DNA from: Profftia lariciata
GTDB lineage: Bacteria > Pseudomonadota > Gammaproteobacteria > Enterobacterales > Enterobacteriaceae
DNA length: 64,000 nt
Assembly (NCBI RefSeq): GCF_020541265.1
Contig: NZ_CP045925.1
Location: forward strand, 124,001-188,000
Direction: 5' to 3'
Shown here piece by piece: positions 32,234-42,395 of this stretch (the stretch's first letter is position 1; each line of letters begins with the position of its first letter). The notes under the pieces were generated by a model that did no database searches, was not told where the DNA came from, and worked only from the letters and a program-made list of their open reading frames with translations. Made by a program: the position numbers and the translations under genes.

Positions 32234-34789
32234 CTATACTGAAAAAACTGCATTATTCTTTGTCGGCTCTGTAATACTCTGCAGACCAACTACATGCTCT
32301 TTTTTAATAGTACGAATGATTGTAACACCTTGAGTATTCCGGCCTACTAAGCTTACTTCTGAAACATGTGTACGTACTAAAGTACCAGCATCAGTAATAA
32401 TCATAAACTGATCATATGAATTAATTTGAATAGCACCGATTACATTACCATTACGTTTATTAACTTTAATTGATATTACACCTTTAGTAGCACGTGATTT
32501 AGTTGGATATTTTGTAACTTTAGTACGTTTACCGTATCCATTTTCTGTGACGGTTAAAATTTCTTTTTCTGTATTAGGAATAATGAGAGATACTACAAGA
32601 TCTTCTTTATTAAGCTTGATACCACGCACACCTGTTGCAGCGCGACCCATGGAACGTACTTGATTTTCTAAGAAACGAATTACTTTACCCGCTGCAGAAA
32701 ATAACATGATTTCGTTATTACCATTAGTTAAATCAACACCAATTAATTTATCTCCTTCATTTAAATGAATAATCACAATACCAGTACTACGTGGCTTGCT
32801 AAAATTACTTAAAGCAATCTTTTTTATAGTACCATACGCAGTAGCCATAACAACATGATACCCCTCTTCGTATTTACGAATAGGTAAAATAGCAGTAATA
32901 CGTTCATTATCGTGTAACGGTAATAAATTTATAATTGGTTTACCACGTGCATTACTGCTTGCTTCTGGTAGTTGATAAACCTTTATCCAATATAAACGAC
33001 CATGATTAGAGAAACATAAAATTGTGTCATGAGTATTAGTGACTAATAAGCGGTCAATAAAATCTTCTGCTTTAATACGTACAGCTGATTTACCTCTACC
33101 ACCACGGTGTTGTGCTTCGTAATCAGTTAAAGGTTGATATTTTATATAACCTTTGTAAGATAAAGTAACAACAACATCTTCTTTTAAAATTAAATCTTCT
33201 ATGTTTATATCAGCAGTATTTTCAGTTATTTCAGTACGACGCATATCTCCAAATTGGTTACGAATCGCAATAAGTTCTGTACGTATAACCGTCATAAGGC
33301 ATACAGGATTTTTTAAAATTGAGATAAAAACAGAAATTTGTTCTAATAGTTCTTTATACTCATTTATTAGTCTTTCATATTCAAGACTAGTTAATTTGTG
33401 TAAACGTAAATCTAAAATAGCTTGAGCTTGCTTTTCAGTAAAATAATAATGATTATCATTTGTGTTAATTTTTAATTCTAAGCATTCTGGACGTAATATT
33501 TGATTATCATTACTTTTAATAATAGATGCAACTTTTCCTAATTTCCAGCTATTTGTAATAAGTTGTACTTTTGCTTCTGCAGTATTTGGTGCATGACGTA
33601 TTAGATCAATAATACAATCAATATTTGAAAGAGCAACTGCTAAGCCTTCTAAAATGTGTGCACGATTACTGGCATGATTCATCTCAAATATAGTACGTCG
33701 AGTTACTACTGCACGACGATGACTAATAAATGCCTGTAAAAAATTTTTTAAAGTTAGTAATTTAGGTTTTCCTTGATGCAGAGCTACCATATTAATACCA
33801 AAAGTTACCTGCATTTGAGTAAGTGTATATAGTTGATTTAATATTACTTTAGCCATAGAATCACGTTTGACTTCAATAACAATACGCATACCTTCTTTGT
33901 CAGATTCATCTCTTAAAGCACTAATTCCTTCAATTCGTTTTTCTTTAACTAATTCAGCAATTTTTTCTATTAAACGAGCTTTATTTACTTGATAAGGAAT
34001 TTCATTTACAATGATATTTTCGCGATTAGATTTATGGTCTTTTTCTAATGTAGTTTTGGCGCGAATATAAACTTTTCCACGTCCAGTACGGTAAGCTTCT
34101 TCAATTCCATTACGACCTTTAATAATAGCTGCTGTTGGAAAATCAGGTCCCGGAATATATTTTATTAATTCTTCAACCGAAATGTTTTCATTATCAATAT
34201 AAGCTAGACAACCATCTATTATTTCACTAAGATTGTGTGGAGGAATATTGGTAGCCATCCCTACAGCAATTCCAGAAGAACCATTAATTAATAAATGTGG
34301 AATTTTAGTAGGTAATACTGATGGTATTTGCTCAGTACCATCGTAATTATCTACAAAATCAACAGTATTTTTTCCTAAATCTGCTAATAATTCATGAGCA
34401 ATTTTAGACATGCGTATTTCAGTATAACGCATGGCAGCAGCTGAATCTCCATCTACAGAACCAAAGTTCCCCTGCCCATCTACCAACATATAACGCATAG
34501 AAAATGGTTGAGCCATGCGCACTATAGTATCATATACTGCACTATCACCGTGTGGATGGTATTTACCAATAACGTCACCGACAATACGAGCTGATTTTTT
34601 ATATGATTTATTCCAGTCGTTACTAAGTATATTCATTGCAAATAAGACCCGACGATGTACTGGTTTTAATCCATCACGAACATCAGGTAATGCACGTCCT
34701 ACTATAACGGACATAGCATAATCAAGATATGAGTTTTTTAATTCTTCTTCGATGTTTATTGGCTGAATATCTGTAGCAATATTTATCAT
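32234..34789 (-). CDS. gyrA: DNA gyrase subunit A
   Basis: 851 residues (875 in E. coli). GyrA forms the A2B2 gyrase that adds negative supercoils. The catalytic tyrosine is Tyr122 in AAAMRYTEIRMSKI. Quinolone-region residues Ser83 and Asp87 are of the sensitive type (HPHGDSAVYDTIVRMAQPFSMRY). In the C-terminal pinwheel the GyrA box reads Q-H-R-G-G-R-G against QRRGGKG in E. coli. The acidic C-terminal tail of about 35 residues is almost wholly gone; the protein stops after VGLQSITEPTKNNAVFSV. It is divergent from ubiG, as in E. coli. GGGG lies about 13 nt before the ATG. gyrB is outside the window. Confidence 0.98.
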   Translation of the reverse strand: MINIATDIQPINIEEELKNSYLDYAMSVIVGRALPDVRDGLKPVHRRVLFAMNILSNDWNKSYKKSARIVGDVIGKYHPHGDSAVYDTIVRMAQPFSMRYMLVDGQGNFGSVDGDSAAAMRYTEIRMSKIAHELLADLGKNTVDFVDNYDGTEQIPSVLPTKIPHLLINGSSGIAVGMATNIPPHNLSEIIDGCLAYIDNENISVEELIKYIPGPDFPTAAIIKGRNGIEEAYRTGRGKVYIRAKTTLEKDHKSNRENIIVNEIPYQVNKARLIEKIAELVKEKRIEGISALRDESDKEGMRIVIEVKRDSMAKVILNQLYTLTQMQVTFGINMVALHQGKPKLLTLKNFLQAFISHRRAVVTRRTIFEMNHASNRAHILEGLAVALSNIDCIIDLIRHAPNTAEAKVQLITNSWKLGKVASIIKSNDNQILRPECLELKINTNDNHYYFTEKQAQAILDLRLHKLTSLEYERLINEYKELLEQISVFISILKNPVCLMTVIRTELIAIRNQFGDMRRTEITENTADINIEDLILKEDVVVTLSYKGYIKYQPLTDYEAQHRGGRGKSAVRIKAEDFIDRLLVTNTHDTILCFSNHGRLYWIKVYQLPEASSNARGKPIINLLPLHDNERITAILPIRKYEEGYHVVMATAYGTIKKIALSNFSKPRSTGIVIIHLNEGDKLIGVDLTNGNNEIMLFSAAGKVIRFLENQVRSMGRAATGVRGIKLNKEDLVVSLIIPNTEKEILTVTENGYGKRTKVTKYPTKSRATKGVISIKVNKRNGNVIGAIQINSYDQFMIITDAGTLVRTHVSEVSLVGRNTQGVTIIRTIKKEHVVGLQSITEPTKNNAVFSV

Positions 34790-34814
34790 GGAGTTTTATT
34801 CCCCTTACTAATGT

Positions 34815-34836
34815 GTGGTGATGAGCATCTTACCAC
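34815..34836 (-). promoter_or_regulatory. Stem-loop in the gyrA leader
   Basis: GTGGT-GATG pairs with CATC-ACCAC across a 2-nt loop and a 2-nt bulge, 26-47 nt upstream of the gyrA ATG. The 22-nt patch is clearly richer in G+C than the surrounding spacer. A TATAAA box lies just upstream on the minus strand, so the hairpin would be at the very 5' end of the transcript. Whether it takes part in supercoiling-sensitive control of gyrA is unknown. Confidence 0.35.
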
Positions 34837-35721
34837 TTTATATAACAGAGACACCCTTAAATATTTTTAATGAATAAGTTGATTTATGATCATAAGATTA
34901 ATAATCTATCTTATAGAGCATCATTATCATATGTATGTTGGCGTTGTTATTAATGTAAATTCTAACATATTCTATAAAATATAAAATATCTATTTTATTT
35001 TAAACTCTAATCATACATTTAACATTAGGATTGATTATTATTAAAGTTATTAAATAAAAAATGCTACATGAGTATCTTGTGTAGTATAGTTATTCAGCAT
35101 TTAAGTATTACTAAATGATTACTTTATTAAATTAATTATGATATATATAAGAATATATGATTTGCTCTACAAATAAATTATTTTATTTATATTAAATATT
35201 AATAATTATTATAATATAATACGTTATATAATAACAATTATTAGTCAATCAATAAATGATTAAAAATTTTAATTTATATTCTATAGTATATTAATACATA
35301 TAATAATATTTATATTATTAAATATAATTAAAATAAATTAGGATTTTTATATACTATAAATTAAAAAATTAATCAGTACATATAAAGTAACTATCATTAT
35401 ATTCAATTTTATGTTGAAGTGTAATATAAATATATAATTATTTACAAAATCAATCTTACTAAATTATAATTGTTTTTAGTCTAGTAATAAATTAATAAAA
35501 ATATAAATCTATCTTTTATAAATACATATCTAATGTATAGATAACTTTAAAATCTGCATCTAAACATAGTGCTAAAAAATACTCTATATTATTTTATATG
35601 ATGAAAATATAAAATAATAAAGATAACTTTTTTTAACTTAATGCATACAATACAGAAAATCTTTTTAAAAATTATTTAATTAATAATTTATTAAGTTAAT
35701 AATATGTTATAGGAATAGACT
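34837..35721. other. 0.9-kb spacer between divergent gyrA and ubiG
   Basis: The left end (about 34840-35030) is slightly less A+T-rich than the rest and should hold the gyrA promoter; the right end holds the ubiG promoter. The divergent gyrA/ubiG arrangement is ancestral. No gene recognised. Confidence 0.65.
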
Positions 35722-36426
35722 GTGTCTCAGAAAAATGTTGATCAACAAGAAATAGCTAAATTTGAAGGTATTTCTTCAGCTTGGTGGGATATAGAAGGTG
35801 TATGTAAACCACTGCACTGTATTAATCCTTTGCGTTTACATTACATTCAACAACATGTTAATGGGGTTTTTGACAAAAAAATTCTTGATGTTGGTGTAGG
35901 TGGTGGTATTCTCGCAGAAAGTATGGCACAGGAAGGTGCAGATGTTACTGGTTTAGATATGTGTCCAGCATCGTTACAGGTTGCTCGTGTACATGCTTTA
36001 GCAATGAATATAAAAATTAATTATATACAAACAACTATTGAGGATTATGTAAAAGAACAAGCAAATCTTTTTGATATAGTAACCTGTATGGAAATGTTAG
36101 AACATGTACCAAATCCACGCTCTATTGTCTTATCCTGTGCAAAAATAGTAAAACCTAACGGTCATGTTTTTTTTTCAACTATTAATCGTACCAAAAAATC
36201 TTGGATATTCATAATTTTTGGTGGAGAATATATATTAAATTTGTTGCCGAAGGGAACTCATGATATAAAAAAATTTATTCGTCCTGCTGAGTTAATATAT
36301 TGGATGGATGAAGCGTATCTATCTACACGTAATATGACTGGTATAATTTATAACCCATTTACTAATAATGTTAAATTAAGTTCAACAGTAGATATGAATT
36401 ATATGGTGCATACAATTAAATTGTAA
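35722..36426 (+). CDS. ubiG: Ubiquinone biosynthesis O-methyltransferase UbiG
   Basis: 234 residues (240 in E. coli). UbiG catalyses both O-methylations of ubiquinone synthesis, using SAM. The start is GTG, with AGGA 8 nt upstream; the reading MSQKNVDQQEIAKFEGISSAWWD aligns with the E. coli N-terminus. SAM motif I reads LDVGVGGGILAE (E. coli has LDVGCGGG). TGLDMCPASLQVA, VTCMEMLEHVPNP and FFSTINRTKKSW follow, and GTHDIKKFIRPAEL marks the membrane-associating loop. Its presence implies a ubiquinone-based respiratory chain. Confidence 0.96.
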   Translation: MSQKNVDQQEIAKFEGISSAWWDIEGVCKPLHCINPLRLHYIQQHVNGVFDKKILDVGVGGGILAESMAQEGADVTGLDMCPASLQVARVHALAMNIKINYIQTTIEDYVKEQANLFDIVTCMEMLEHVPNPRSIVLSCAKIVKPNGHVFFSTINRTKKSWIFIIFGGEYILNLLPKGTHDIKKFIRPAELIYWMDEAYLSTRNMTGIIYNPFTNNVKLSSTVDMNYMVHTIKL

Positions 36427-36494
36427 AATTAAATATAAATATTACTATTATAAAATAATAGATGTTACATTGTAACTGAGATAATTATTTCCCT

Positions 36495-37532
36495 ATGTCT
36501 AATAATCATACATCTCTTACTGAGAAAACAACATTTAAAATTAATACTCAAGCAAAAAATATTATTACTATAACCTCTTCTGATTCATTAATAAAAGCTT
36601 GGCAATATGCTCTTTATCAAGAGGAACCAGTACTTATTTTAGGTGAAGGTAGTAATGTATTATTCTTAGAAGATTTTATTGGAACAGTGATTATTAATCG
36701 TATAAAGGGTATTACAGTAACTGAAGATAACTATAGCTGGAAATTACATGTTGGTGCTGGTGAGAATTGGCATGATCTAGTTAAATATTCATTAGCACAT
36801 GGAATTGCAGGACTTGAGAATCTTGCTTTAATTTTCGGATGTGTGGGATCAGCACCTATTCAAAATATTGGTGCTTATGGAATTGAATTTCAAAAAGTAT
36901 GTGAATACGTAGATGTACTAAATTTATATACAAAAAAATCATTTCGTTTGATGGCCCATGAATGTCAATTCGGTTATAGAACAAGTATTTTTATGTATCG
37001 TTATAAAAATGGATATGCAGTAATTGCTGTAGGATTGCATTTAAATAAACAGTGGCATCCAGTCTTACATTATGGTGATTTAGCTAAACTTTCTCATAAA
37101 TATGTAACACCTAAACAAGTCTTTAATTATGTTTGTCATCTGCGAAGACTTAAGTTACCAAATCCTAAAAACACAGGAAATGTGGGTAGTTTCTTTAAAA
37201 ATCCTATTGTTATACCAGCAGTTGCAGAACAAATTAAATTTAGATATCCTAAAGTACCTTTATATCAACAAGTATCTGGTAATATTAAATTAGCCGCAGG
37301 TTGGTTAATTGACTCTTGTGGACTCAAAGGTTTTCAGATAGGTCGTGCTGCAGTACATAATGAACAAGCTTTAGTACTTATCAATTTAGACAATGCTACA
37401 AGTCATGATGTAATTAAATTAGCAAGAGTTGTAAGAAATAGTGTTGCGCAGAAATTTGGTGTATGGCTTGAACCTGAAGTTCGTTTTATATCTTCAATAA
37501 GTGAAATTGATGCGATTGAGGCTTTATCATGA
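36495..37532 (+). CDS. murB: UDP-N-acetylenolpyruvoylglucosamine reductase MurB
   Basis: 345 residues (342 in E. coli). This FAD enzyme makes UDP-N-acetylmuramate, the second step dedicated to peptidoglycan. FAD-binding parts include LGEGSNVLF (about residues 49-57) and GCVGSAPIQNIGAYG. The catalytic serine is Ser232 in NTGNVGSFFKNP, with Arg162 in FGYRTS and a glutamate in WLEPEVRFI near the end. The stop codon overlaps the birA start as ATGA, just as in E. coli, so the two are translationally coupled. With MreBCD it shows that a cell wall is made. Confidence 0.97.
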   Translation: MSNNHTSLTEKTTFKINTQAKNIITITSSDSLIKAWQYALYQEEPVLILGEGSNVLFLEDFIGTVIINRIKGITVTEDNYSWKLHVGAGENWHDLVKYSLAHGIAGLENLALIFGCVGSAPIQNIGAYGIEFQKVCEYVDVLNLYTKKSFRLMAHECQFGYRTSIFMYRYKNGYAVIAVGLHLNKQWHPVLHYGDLAKLSHKYVTPKQVFNYVCHLRRLKLPNPKNTGNVGSFFKNPIVIPAVAEQIKFRYPKVPLYQQVSGNIKLAAGWLIDSCGLKGFQIGRAAVHNEQALVLINLDNATSHDVIKLARVVRNSVAQKFGVWLEPEVRFISSISEIDAIEALS

Positions 37533-38483
37533 AAGAAATGAATGTTTTATTAAATTTAATTAAAATACTCTCTGACGGTGATATTCATTATGAAAATCAT
37601 CTTAGTAAACTACTACGTATAGATAAAATTACTATACAAAAATATATGCATACTATTCGTAATTGGGGCGTAAATGTTTTGACTGTTCCCTAAAGGATAC
37701 ATTATAAATCTACCCATACAATTATTACATGAAAATCAAATAAACACGCAATTACCAAATATGCGCGTCAAAGTTTTATCATTAGTTAGCTCTACAAATC
37801 AGTACTTACTTAATCTAATCAATAATCTTCGTTCTGGAGATTCTTGTGTAGCAGAATATCAATATGCAGGTCGTGGACGTCGTGGTCGTTATTGGGTTTC
37901 TCCTTTTGGCGCTAATCTTTATCTATCTATGTTTTGGCGTCTTAATAATGGTTACAACACTACAACAGGACTTAGTATAGTTGTTAGTATTGTTATCGCT
38001 GAGTTATTACGTGAATTTAGTACAGCTGATATTAAGGTAAAATGGCCAAATGATGTTTATTTATATAATAAGAAACTTGCAGGTATTCTTGTAGAGATAA
38101 TAAGGAAAGAAGGTAAGGTGGTTAATATTGTTATAGGTATAGGTATTAACTTATTTATGCATTCTGTAACTAATGTTTTTAATGATAATTGGATTAGTTT
38201 ACAAGCAATAAACATTAATATTAATCGTAATGAATTAGCAATTCTTGTATTACAACGTTTATATAATACATTAATTAATTTTGAAAATAGTGGATTAGAT
38301 TTTTTTATAAAGCGTTGGCAAAATGTAGATTATTTTATGAATAAACCAGTTGCATTATTAATTGGTAAAAATAAAATTTATGGTGTTGCACATGGTATTG
38401 ATATTAATGGAGCATTATTAATTTCTACACAAGGTAAAATTTTATCACTTATTAACGATAAAATTTCATTAAGAGCAGTATAA
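37529..38483 (+). CDS. birA: Biotin ligase/repressor BirA, reading frame broken once by a +1 shift
   Basis: From the ATG overlapping murB, frame 1 encodes 54 residues resembling the BirA winged-helix DNA-binding domain (MKEMNVLLNLIKILSDGDIH ... NWGVNVLTVP) and stops at TAA 37691-37693. The +1 frame continues at once with K-G-Y-I-I-N-L-P-I-Q-L-L, matching E. coli VPGKGYSLPEPIQLL, and runs to 38483. Joined length is 317 residues (E. coli 321). The ligase domain is intact: SSTNQYLL, GRGRRGRYWVSPFGANLYLS, KWPNDVYLYNKKLAGILVE and the C-terminal SH3-like domain. Translation from ATG 37761 would give a 240-residue ligase lacking the DNA-binding domain. So biotin attachment is probably kept while bio-operon repression is lost, unless the site is recoded. 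A sequencing error is the main alternative. Confidence 0.88.
37685..37697 (+). other. birA frameshift point
   Basis: The sequence is GTT CCC TAA AGG A. The CCC-U string before the stop would let tRNA-Pro slip from CCC to CCU, restoring the frame (V-P-K-G-Y). Compared with E. coli V-P-G-K-G-Y one codon is short, as expected from a 2-nt deletion in the Gly codon. No homopolymer run is present, so polymerase slippage is not an obvious explanation. Confidence 0.8.
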
Positions 38484-39104
38484 TTTAACTAAATATTTAA
38501 AAATCTAATCAAACTAGTATAAAATATATTTAGTAATATGTTGAAGTCTTAATTTAGTGCATTCAAGATAACAATCTTAATTATCTAATAATATTTTTTT
38601 GTAAAACAATATTTTAGTACTGTAATAATATATGCTTGAATGATAAATGATTTAATTTGTAAAAATTTAATTTTTTTATTTTCTATGTATTAGACTTTAT
38701 AAGCATAAATTTTATGATATTATTTTATTCAATGTCAAACAATTTTTTAGCAGATAAAATCTTATTTTATTCTATATATTGAGTTATCACTTTAATTAAT
38801 TATACTAGAATAGTATTATGAATTTTATTTCAAAATCATTTATCTAATTATTTATATTATATGTAACATAATAATCTATTATAGATAACTATCTTAAATT
38901 ATATAGTCATAATATTTCTATAATAAATTAATAAGTAACACCAAAATATTAAAAATATATTACTTTTTCTATGAAATTTATTTAACAAAAAATATTATAT
39001 ATTTCTACTATAATACTATACTTCACTATTGTATAGTTAATTGATTTATATATTTAAATATTAAAATTATGTTGTTATAATTTAACTAATATAATGAATT
39101 AATA
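38484..39104. other. 0.6-kb spacer between convergent birA and coaA
   Basis: Both genes end here, as they do in E. coli. A+T-rich with no clear terminator, gene or RNA. Confidence 0.65.
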
Positions 39105-40052
39105 TTATTTGCGTAAATATACTTCATCAATGATATGATTTTTACCTTTAGTTATAATAAGATTCGCTCGTTCACGAGTTGGCAAAATATGTTTTTTCAA
39201 ATTTAATCCGTTAATTTCTTTCCATATATTTATTGCTATTTTTATTGCTTTTGATTCTGGTATTTGAGAATAACAATGAAAATAAGATGCTGGATTATTA
39301 AATTCTTCTTTTCTTAATTTTAAAAATCGGTTGATATACCATTTTTGTAATAGTGCTTCAGGAGCATCTACATATATTGAAAAATCAATAAAGTCAGAGA
39401 CAAAAATAGGACATTTATTTTGCAACTGATCTATACTACCTTGCAAAATATTTAATCCCTCAAGAATCAAAATATCTGTTTTTTCAAAAATTGTATAACT
39501 ATCTGGTACTATATCGTAAATTAACTGTGAATATTGTGGGGCCATTACTTGTGAATTACCTGCTTTAATTGCTGATATAAATCTTACGATACCATGTGTA
39601 TCGTAAGATTGTGGAAAACCTTTTTTTTTCATTAATCCACGATTTTGCAATACCTTATTTGTATATAAAAAGCTATCAGTAGTAAGTACTTCTACTTTTT
39701 GATCTACGGTACTATGACTTAATAATATTTTTAATATATTTGCAGTTGTACTTTTTCCTACGGATACACTACCAGCTATTCCTATAATATATGGAATATG
39801 ATATTTATTTATTCCTAAAAATTTTTGAATTAAAATTTGACGTTTTAAGTGAGAACTAAAATAACAATTTAATAAAAAAGAAAGAGGTAAATATATTTTA
39901 GTTACTTCTTCTAACGAAAGTTCTTCATCAATATTTTTGAGATGAATAATTTGTTCTTTAGTTAAAACTAAAGGTAATGAACGGCTTAATGAATGCCATT
40001 GTTGTCTATTAAATTTTAAGTAAGGTGTAGTGAATGATTGATCTTTCTTCAT
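39105..40052 (-). CDS. coaA: Pantothenate kinase (type I)
   Basis: 315 residues (316 in E. coli). It phosphorylates pantothenate (vitamin B5), the first and controlling step of coenzyme A synthesis. The P-loop is GSVSVGKST (about residues 94-102). The family blocks VLTTDSFLYTNKVL, KKGFPQSYDTHGIVRFI, PQYSQLIYDIVPD and ILEGLNILQ are intact, as is the end motif LPTRERANLIITKG. The convergent murB-birA/coaA arrangement is ancestral. The tRNA cluster next to coaA in E. coli is missing. Pantothenate may come from the host or from biosynthesis genes elsewhere. Confidence 0.97.
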   Translation of the reverse strand: MKKDQSFTTPYLKFNRQQWHSLSRSLPLVLTKEQIIHLKNIDEELSLEEVTKIYLPLSFLLNCYFSSHLKRQILIQKFLGINKYHIPYIIGIAGSVSVGKSTTANILKILLSHSTVDQKVEVLTTDSFLYTNKVLQNRGLMKKKGFPQSYDTHGIVRFISAIKAGNSQVMAPQYSQLIYDIVPDSYTIFEKTDILILEGLNILQGSIDQLQNKCPIFVSDFIDFSIYVDAPEALLQKWYINRFLKLRKEEFNNPASYFHCYSQIPESKAIKIAINIWKEINGLNLKKHILPTRERANLIITKGKNHIIDEVYLRK

Positions 40053-40725
40053 ATACTCAAATATTGCCTGTTAATATAAAATTATAATAATGATCAATAT
40101 TAGTAATTATATATAATTATGCAAAATCTTACAAACTATCATTCAATTTTTCTTTATTATATTATAAATTTTTTATAAAGTTTATATTATTAGAATAATA
40201 GATATGATATGATTAAGAATGATATTTTTTTAAAAAATTACTTAGTACATTGATACAATAGATATATAATCAATTAATAACTATTAAAAATAATGTTTAA
40301 TATTATAGATATTTTTATAAACATTTTATTAATTTTTAATTAAATATCTATGTAAAGTAAAAAACAACACAATTTTATATGTATGCAACAAATTGCAATA
40401 AAAATTTTTGTAAATATTTTATTGATCTATTTAATTATATTATAATAATGAATCAATATGATCAATTTTAGAATATGTATATTATGAATACATCAGATTA
40501 TGAGGTTAATACTATACAATATATAAATGAATAAACTAATAAAATATATTATATATTATGTGAATACAATAATATATGATAACATTGAATATCTTAATAA
40601 AAATGTTTTTTATAATTTTTAGTAGTATTTTTCTAAGTAAAATTTATACAGAATATTACAAGTAATACTTATAATTAAATTAATTAATATAAATATTATT
40701 ACTAATACTAGTAATTATTATTATT
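40053..40725. other. 0.67-kb spacer between coaA and guaA
   Basis: A+T-rich, with the coaA promoter at the left and the guaA 3' region at the right. No gene recognised. Confidence 0.65.
40698..40715 (-). terminator. Weak candidate terminator after guaA
   Basis: ATTACTA and TAGTAAT form a 7-bp stem with a 4-nt loop, starting 11 nt past the guaA stop on the minus strand and followed by AATATTTATATT. The stem has a single G-C pair, so it would be weak. Position favours a terminator; composition allows chance. Confidence 0.3.
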
Positions 40726-42306
40726 TTATTCCCATTCTATTGTTGCTGGTGGTTTGCTAGAAATATCGTATACTACACGTGAAATACCATTTACTTCATT
40801 AATAATACGATTAGATACATAGCTAAGAAAATCGTATGGTAAGTGTGCCCAATGAGCAGTCATAAAATCAATAGTTTCTATTGCACGTAGAGAAACTACC
40901 CAATCATATTGACGAGTATCTCCCATTACACCAACAGAACGCACTGGAAGAAATACAGTAAATGCTTGACTAATTTTATGATATAAATTAGCTTTATATA
41001 ATTCTTCAATAAATATAGCATCTGCACGACGTAGTAAATCGCAATACTCTTTTTTAACTTCTCCTATTATACGTACGCCCAATCCTGGTCCTGGAAAAGG
41101 ATGGCGATATTGCAGTTCGTATGGTTTCCCTAATACCATATAAAGTTTTAAGACCTCATCTTTAAACAGATCTTTTAAAGGTTCTATTAGGCCTAACTTC
41201 ATTTTTTTTGGTAATCCACCTACGTTATGATGTGATTTTATTACCTGCGATGTATTATTTTTTGATGCAGTTGATTCAATAATATCTGGATATATAGTAC
41301 CTTGTGCTAGCCATTTTACATTAGGAATTTTACAAGCTTCTGTTTCAAATACTTTAATAAACATACAACCTATTGTTTTACGTTTTTCTTCAGGATCTGT
41401 AATTCCAGTTAATGCAGTTATAAAATGTTCTGCAGCTTGAACATAGATAATATTTAGTCCTAATTTTTTTTCAAAAATTTCTATTACTTGCTCATTTTCA
41501 TTAATCCGTAAAAGACCATTATCAATAAATATGCAAGTTAAACGTTTACCGATAGCACGATGCAATAATAAAGCTGTTACAGAAGAGTCAATACCACCAG
41601 ATAATCCTAATATCACATTATCTGTACCTATTTGTCTACGGAGCTTTATAATAGTATCTTCGATAATACCTGCAGGACTCCATAATGTTTTACAGCCGCA
41701 GATATTTAAAATAAAATTTTCTATAATACGTTGACCTTGATCAGTATGTGTTACTTCCGGATGGAACTGAACGCCATAGAATTTTTTTTCTTCATTTGCT
41801 ATTACAGCATAACAACAATTTTTTGTGCTAGCAATAGCTAAAAAGCCATCCGGCATAACAGTAACTTGATCATTGTGACTCATCCATACATCTAGCAATG
41901 GTGTAGTACCTGTTTGTGTGAAGTAATTTTTAATATTATAAAATATTTTACTATATGCAGTAATTTGTAATTGTGCATAACCAAATTCACGTTGAGTAGA
42001 ATTTTCTACATAACCACCAAGCTGAATAGCCATAGTTTGCATTCCGTAACATATGCCTAATACAGGGATTCCAGCAGTAAAGACATATTCTGGTGCACGT
42101 GGACTGTTGTGCTTACTACTATTTTCTGGGCTACCAGATAAAATAATACCACTTGGATTAAATATTTTTATTTGTTCTTCGGTAATATTCCAAGACCATG
42201 ATGCACAATATACACCTATTTCACGTACGCGACGTACAATAAGTTGAGTATATTGAGAACCAAAATCTAAGACTAAAATACGAGATTTATGAATATTTTT
42301 TGTCAT
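40726..42306 (-). CDS. guaA: GMP synthase (glutamine-hydrolysing)
   Basis: 526 residues (525 in E. coli). It converts XMP to GMP with glutamine and ATP. The N-terminal class I glutamine amidotransferase domain has the nucleophile Cys86 in GICYGMQT and the His/Glu of the triad in GVQFHPEVTHT. The ATP pyrophosphatase domain has the PP-loop LGLSGGIDSSV (about residue 230). The C-terminal dimerisation domain includes HPFPGPGLGVRIIGE and ends PPATIEWE. It lies 89 nt after guaB on the same strand, preserving the guaBA operon. AGGTC precedes the ATG. Confidence 0.98.
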   Translation of the reverse strand: MTKNIHKSRILVLDFGSQYTQLIVRRVREIGVYCASWSWNITEEQIKIFNPSGIILSGSPENSSKHNSPRAPEYVFTAGIPVLGICYGMQTMAIQLGGYVENSTQREFGYAQLQITAYSKIFYNIKNYFTQTGTTPLLDVWMSHNDQVTVMPDGFLAIASTKNCCYAVIANEEKKFYGVQFHPEVTHTDQGQRIIENFILNICGCKTLWSPAGIIEDTIIKLRRQIGTDNVILGLSGGIDSSVTALLLHRAIGKRLTCIFIDNGLLRINENEQVIEIFEKKLGLNIIYVQAAEHFITALTGITDPEEKRKTIGCMFIKVFETEACKIPNVKWLAQGTIYPDIIESTASKNNTSQVIKSHHNVGGLPKKMKLGLIEPLKDLFKDEVLKLYMVLGKPYELQYRHPFPGPGLGVRIIGEVKKEYCDLLRRADAIFIEELYKANLYHKISQAFTVFLPVRSVGVMGDTRQYDWVVSLRAIETIDFMTAHWAHLPYDFLSYVSNRIINEVNGISRVVYDISSKPPATIEWE

Positions 42307-42395
42307 ATAAGACCTATTTATAAAGTCATAAAAAATAAATCAATGATTAATAATTGATCTAAAATAAATATTCTATTAATCAGTATATTAGGTAT

